A stretch of DNA of 11,214 nt, taken from assembly GCA_027596945.1 (NCBI GenBank), contig JADGJH010001221.1, positions 1 through 11,214 of the forward strand, in the 5' to 3' direction. Numbering within the stretch: the first letter of the stretch is position 1; every line of letters starts with the position of its first letter. Under the pieces are notes generated by a model, which made no database searches, had not been told where the DNA came from, and saw nothing but the letters and a program-made list of their open reading frames with translations. The translations under genes were made by a program, and so were the position numbers. The DNA is from Physocladia obscura (Eukaryota; Chytridiomycota; Chytridiomycetes; Chytridiales; Chytriomycetaceae). Shown here piece by piece: positions 8,277 through 11,214 of this stretch.

Positions 8277-8473
8277 CCAGTCCTTTAAAATTTTCTGGAT
8301 TGATGAAAACTTAATCCCTCTGAACAGTCAATGCTAAGAAATGTGTAAAAATATTGTGCTAACCCTTTTTTGTCTGCTTTTCGTTTTTTAGCATTATAAT
8401 ATTTCTGCCGTTCAAACTTTGAAAATTTTTGACGGGGAAATGGATCAAAAAAATATTTTCCAAAAATTTTCTG
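8277..8473. other. AT-rich intergenic stretch with inverted repeat
   Basis: No gene is seen here. An 11-bp perfect inverted repeat (GAAAATTTTTG at 8421-8431, CAAAAATTTTC at 8461-8471) could form a stem-loop with a 29-nt loop. A shorter one, TCGGAA-T-TTCCGA, follows at 8486-8498. In DNA this AT-rich such repeats can arise by chance. Confidence 0.35.
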
Positions 8474-9530
8474 TTAAAAATTAATTCGGAATTTCCGAGA
8501 AAAAAAAATAGGGTATTTTTCAAATCCGCAAAACTTAACTCTGCAACCAGTGACCGAACGGCCATTGTAGGTGCCTTTTACAGTTACATATCCATCATAC
8601 GCACAAACCATGCATTTCTTAATCCAGGCTAACAAGCAAAATACTGATCGTGGATCCATCTTGCAAGCAGCTCATATTAAAGATCATAAGCAATGTTTAT
8701 AGCCAAAAAGGTCCAAATCTTCCCACAAGTAGCAGTTGAATTCACAAGAATGACCGTTTGAATCTTCAACTTTGAAGACGAACTTGCGAACTGCTTTGTG
8801 CTGCCATTCGAGTTTTTTCTTACCAAAATCGAAATCGGAACATACTCTTGATGTGCAATTCAAACCAATGCCATGCTAAGAAGCTTCCACAGTACTGTCT
8901 GTCAAATCATGTCATGAAATGTGTTGAGTCAAGCATGACTTTAGTGCCATTTACAACAAGATACACTCTTGTTTTTTCAGCTGGAAAACTGCACTTAGAA
9001 ACAAATCCACCAAGTGCAGCGAAATTCGTCAAGCAAAACTGGAAAAATTCAAAGAAAATGTCCATTACTATATCCAGTACGTATGTAATCCGCCCGAGAT
9101 GTTTGATTTGTTGATAACACCAAAGTAAAATGCTTCAGTGGCCATCGCGAACCGGTGATGGGAATAAATTCGTTGTCAGGAGAAACATTTGTGACTTACC
9201 AGAAGTTATTGGACGTTATTTCAAGACTCAAGCGTGTAATGAAATTTTTAAGGCCGTTTAACGGAAAGAAATAGGCAGCGACATAGTAGTCATAATTACT
9301 GCTGCCACGACAACCGGTACGAACTATCTTCTGGCTTGGGCAGTGTGCCATACAGGTCGAACACCCTTGGAAGTGAGTTAGTTTGCCAAAAAGTCCATCA
9401 GTTTCAGGAATATATTGAGTGGTAGCCAAATTTGAGTAAAAATTATCATTGAAAATTATTGTAATGACCTGGTTCAAGTTTGGCGGTTAATACCTCTTTT
9501 AAGACAAATTCAAGACAAATAAAAGTTATT
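8474..9530 (-). pseudogene. Decayed cysteine-containing protein gene, several stops and frame changes
   Basis: Consecutive protein-like segments run along the minus strand but in changing frames. EVLTAKLEPGHYNNF (about 9510-9455) gives way in another frame to NLATTQYIPETDGLFGKLTH and a Cys-rich CSTCMAHCPSQ stretch. That frame hits TAA at 9198-9196 and then continues in the same frame as NVSPDNEFIPITGSRWPLKH. FYFGVINKSNISGGLHTYW (third frame) ends in TAG at 9070-9068. FCLTNFAALGGFVSKCSFPA and RVYLVVNGTKVMLDSTHF run into TGA at 8909-8907, continuing as FDRQYCGSF. CTSRVCSDFDFGKKK to CEFNCYLWEDLDLFGYKHC crosses TGA at 8686-8684 and 8674-8672 in frame and continues to KGTYNGRSVTGCRVKFCGF. Splicing at the GTAAGT at 9197-9192 to the two downstream CAG acceptors gives immediate stops, so an intact multi-exon gene is less likely. 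No start or signal peptide is visible, so the 5' end may be lost. The family is not recognised; the Cys pattern hints at a secreted or extracellular protein. Confidence 0.55.
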
Positions 9531-10203
9531 TTCCAAATACATTTCGAAAAAATTTTTTCGAAATTTATTGTAAGCAATGTTTGTTCAATTTTTTGTAAAG
9601 ACAAATTATGACAAAAATAATAAAATGCTGGACGGTAAATTAGATGAAGGTTATACTGTGCTATAATTGACAATATAAGAAATCAAATTGAATATCTTTG
9701 ATATCTTTGATAGAAATTATCATATGAATTTATTGCTTTTAAAATCGATGTAAGAAGAAGGGAAAAAAAAATTATTATTTACAGCACAGAAATGGGTTCT
9801 GTCGCCTCATAAAGTAGACAAAATTTGACTGTTGAAAATGAAATTATAAACTAATTGCATATTCTTTTAACGGAGAAGCTTTTTTGCTCTCATTTTCCGC
9901 AGCAATAGTCTTTGCTTTTCATTCAAGACTATCACAATATCATTCATGTCAACGCAATAATTGATATCACCGTAGATTTACGTAATTATCAAGTGAAATC
10001 GATCCAGGCTCATCCATCAAATTTTGATACAACATTTTTTTGACGTTCTTGAGTCAATTTTATTTTCACTGGTAGTTTTCTTTCTCTCTTCTTATTTCTT
10101 GTTTCTTTGGTTTTTTTCAGTGTGTCGTTTCAAAAGCAAGTTGTGCCAACCTGTTCATTGATTCTCAGAAGGGTTCAACTCCGACTCATAATTTGTTTCA
10201 AGA
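9531..10203. other. Intergenic region upstream of the LRR gene
   Basis: No gene is supported. A perfect 24-bp AT-rich palindrome lies at 9541-9564, and a 9-bp direct duplication (ATATCTTTG twice) at 9692-9709. A pyrimidine-rich tract at about 10074-10119 ends in TTTTTTTCAG at 10111-10120. It resembles either a 5'-UTR intron acceptor or a CT-rich core promoter just ahead of the LRR gene start at 10204. Confidence 0.4.
9541..9564. repeat. Perfect 24-bp palindrome
   Basis: The sequence ATTTCGAAAAAA is followed immediately by its own reverse complement with no spacer, giving a 24-bp perfect palindrome that contains two TTCGAA sites. It lies just upstream of the 5' end of the decayed gene. It could form a short cruciform or mark an old rearrangement junction; no function can be assigned. 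Confidence 0.8.
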
Positions 10204-11165
10204 ATGGATATTCCAACAGAGATAATTCACGAGATCTTTCAATGGCTCCATTTCACAGGCAATTCGGTGCATCAGTCTCCTTGGGAATATGCTGTTGCTT
10301 CCCGTCGTTTTTATGCGATTCTTACCGATCGTGGGTTCGTCATTCGTGTTCTGCAACGCAGCGGAATCTTGAAAAAACACGACGAATTGCCAGCAAGGAT
10401 TGATCATCCAACAAACTTTGACTTGAAATGGGATCGCTGGCCCGAATATTGCCAACACGTGTATGTTGATTTTCGATTCGGTGGCCTGGTTGAGATTTCT
10501 TGGCCGATTGTTCCGTCGCACAACCTTCACTTGAAATCTCTGCCAAGATCAATCGGTAGTTTGGCGAATTTGCACGTGTTTTGTTTGCCATATCACGGAC
10601 TGGCCGGTATAATTTCAGCCGAAATTGCGCGCATCAAAAATCTCCAAAAGTTGGATTTCAGCCACAATCGATTGTCTTCTGCAATTCCGAAGGAGATTGG
10701 TTTGCTTTCAAACTTGCGGATTTTGGTGTTGCCGTTCAACAATCTGTCTGGATCTATTCCGGTTGAGATTGCTCGTCTTAACTGCCTTGAAATTTTGTAG
10801 GTAATCTTTTCCAGACAAAGTATCTTGTTGACGCACAAATTCAGGGACCTTGCTTTTAACAAGCTTACAGGAGACCTTACAGCGCTTTGTCCTCTTTTAA
10901 AGCTTCAAAAATTGTGTGACTCAATCAAGTTTGATTCAAATTATAACTATCAGGTAACAATACCAATCAGAAATCTTTCTTCGAATCGAATTACTGGCAT
11001 TATTCCAAAGGAATTTTCGCAAATGAAAAATTTGCAAAGCTTGTATGAGTTTTGTAATATTATTTTTTTTCTAATTAAAAAACCAGGATGATCAGCTATA
11101 ATGGTTTAACTGGCGAGATTCCCAAAGAGCTGGGAGTTCTTTCAAATTTAACCGATTTGTATGTC

Positions 11166-11214
<49 letters not shown>
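10204..11214 (+). CDS. F-box-like leucine-rich repeat protein, 5' part, runs off window
   Basis: Exons 10204-10796, 10845-10913, 10971-11042 and 11087-11158 encode the first 268 residues; the gene continues beyond the window inside intron 4 (from 11159). Residues 2-45 (IPTEIIHEIFQWL, then VASRRFYAIL) resemble an F-box, which would link to Skp1 in an SCF ubiquitin ligase. From about residue 110, plant-type LRRs follow with a 23-24 residue period, for example LQKLDFSHNRLSSAIPKEIG, LRILVLPFNNLSGSIPVEIA and LQKLNLSSNRITGIIPKEF. The GxIPxE signature is that of plant-type extracellular LRRs, also seen in chytrid and oomycete proteins. There is no signal peptide, so an intracellular site is likely. 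Introns (48, 57 and 44 bp) all split the same Leu codon as TT|G or TT|A, which fixes the splice choices with confidence and makes each internal exon exactly one repeat. Confidence 0.85.
11168..11214 (+). repeat. TTA trinucleotide microsatellite inside LRR intron 4
   Basis: A pure TTA/ATT trinucleotide array fills the last 47 bases or so of the window (about 15 units) and is cut by the window edge. It starts about nine bases after the GTATGT donor of the fourth intron, so it is intronic and will not alter the protein unless it affects splicing. Confidence 0.9.

Noticed and set aside
8672..8686. Recoding of TGA (selenocysteine or a variant code) to rescue the Cys-rich minus-strand gene
   Set aside because: The same region also contains TAA and TAG stops and several frame changes, and TGA and TAA end intact genes nearby, so decay is the simpler account.
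8848..9114. An 88-codon plus-strand open frame across the decayed minus-strand gene
   Set aside because: Its composition is poor, it has no recognisable motif, and it overlaps minus-strand segments that read as far more protein-like; it is best seen as a shadow.
8400..9570. A DNA transposon with terminal inverted repeats enclosing the decayed gene
   Set aside because: The inverted repeats at 8421-8471 and 9541-9564 are each local and do not match one another; no transposase motif or target-site duplication was seen.

Overview
The window looks like nuclear DNA from a fungus, most likely a chytrid. Five genes are split by short GT-AG introns (44-87 bp), one of which has a textbook TACTAAC branch site. 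Polyadenylation-like AATAAA motifs follow several stop codons. The recognisable proteins are eukaryotic/fungal: an Atx1-type copper chaperone, a zinc-finger type 1 methionine aminopeptidase, and an F-box-like protein with plant-type leucine-rich repeats. The chytrid assignment is an inference from this mix and from the LRR gene architecture; no marker gene proves it. Exon boundaries below were derived by eye from frame continuity, splice consensus and family similarity.

Layout: (1) 546-1685, + strand: a secreted clan-A glycoside hydrolase (GH5-like), four exons. (2) 2388-2756, +: ATX1 copper metallochaperone, three exons, the first contributing only two codons. (3) 2884-4196, +: methionine aminopeptidase 1, six exons. 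(4) 4341-5783 and 6649-8088, both -: a head-to-tail tandem pair of paralogs (437 and 439 aa) of a family I do not recognise. Each has an N-terminal LD-like motif, a Pro/Gln-rich linker, a predicted coiled coil and a highly conserved helical-looking C-terminal domain of about 200 aa. The 3' ends of their coding regions are nearly identical, including 266 bp with no difference seen, while the 5' halves are strongly diverged. (5) About 8474-9530, -: a decayed, cysteine-containing coding region with several in-frame stops and frame changes. (6) 10204 to the window end, +: an F-box-like/LRR gene in which downstream exons each encode one LRR and all introns interrupt the same Leu codon position. It runs off the window inside an intron made of a TTA microsatellite.

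The genes do not form one pathway. The hydrolase is secreted, the chaperone delivers copper towards the secretory pathway, and the aminopeptidase trims nascent proteins. The most unusual content is the tandem pair, with its patchwork of near identity, conserved upstream motifs and unassigned domain. No rRNA, tRNA, CRISPR array or intact transposable element was found.
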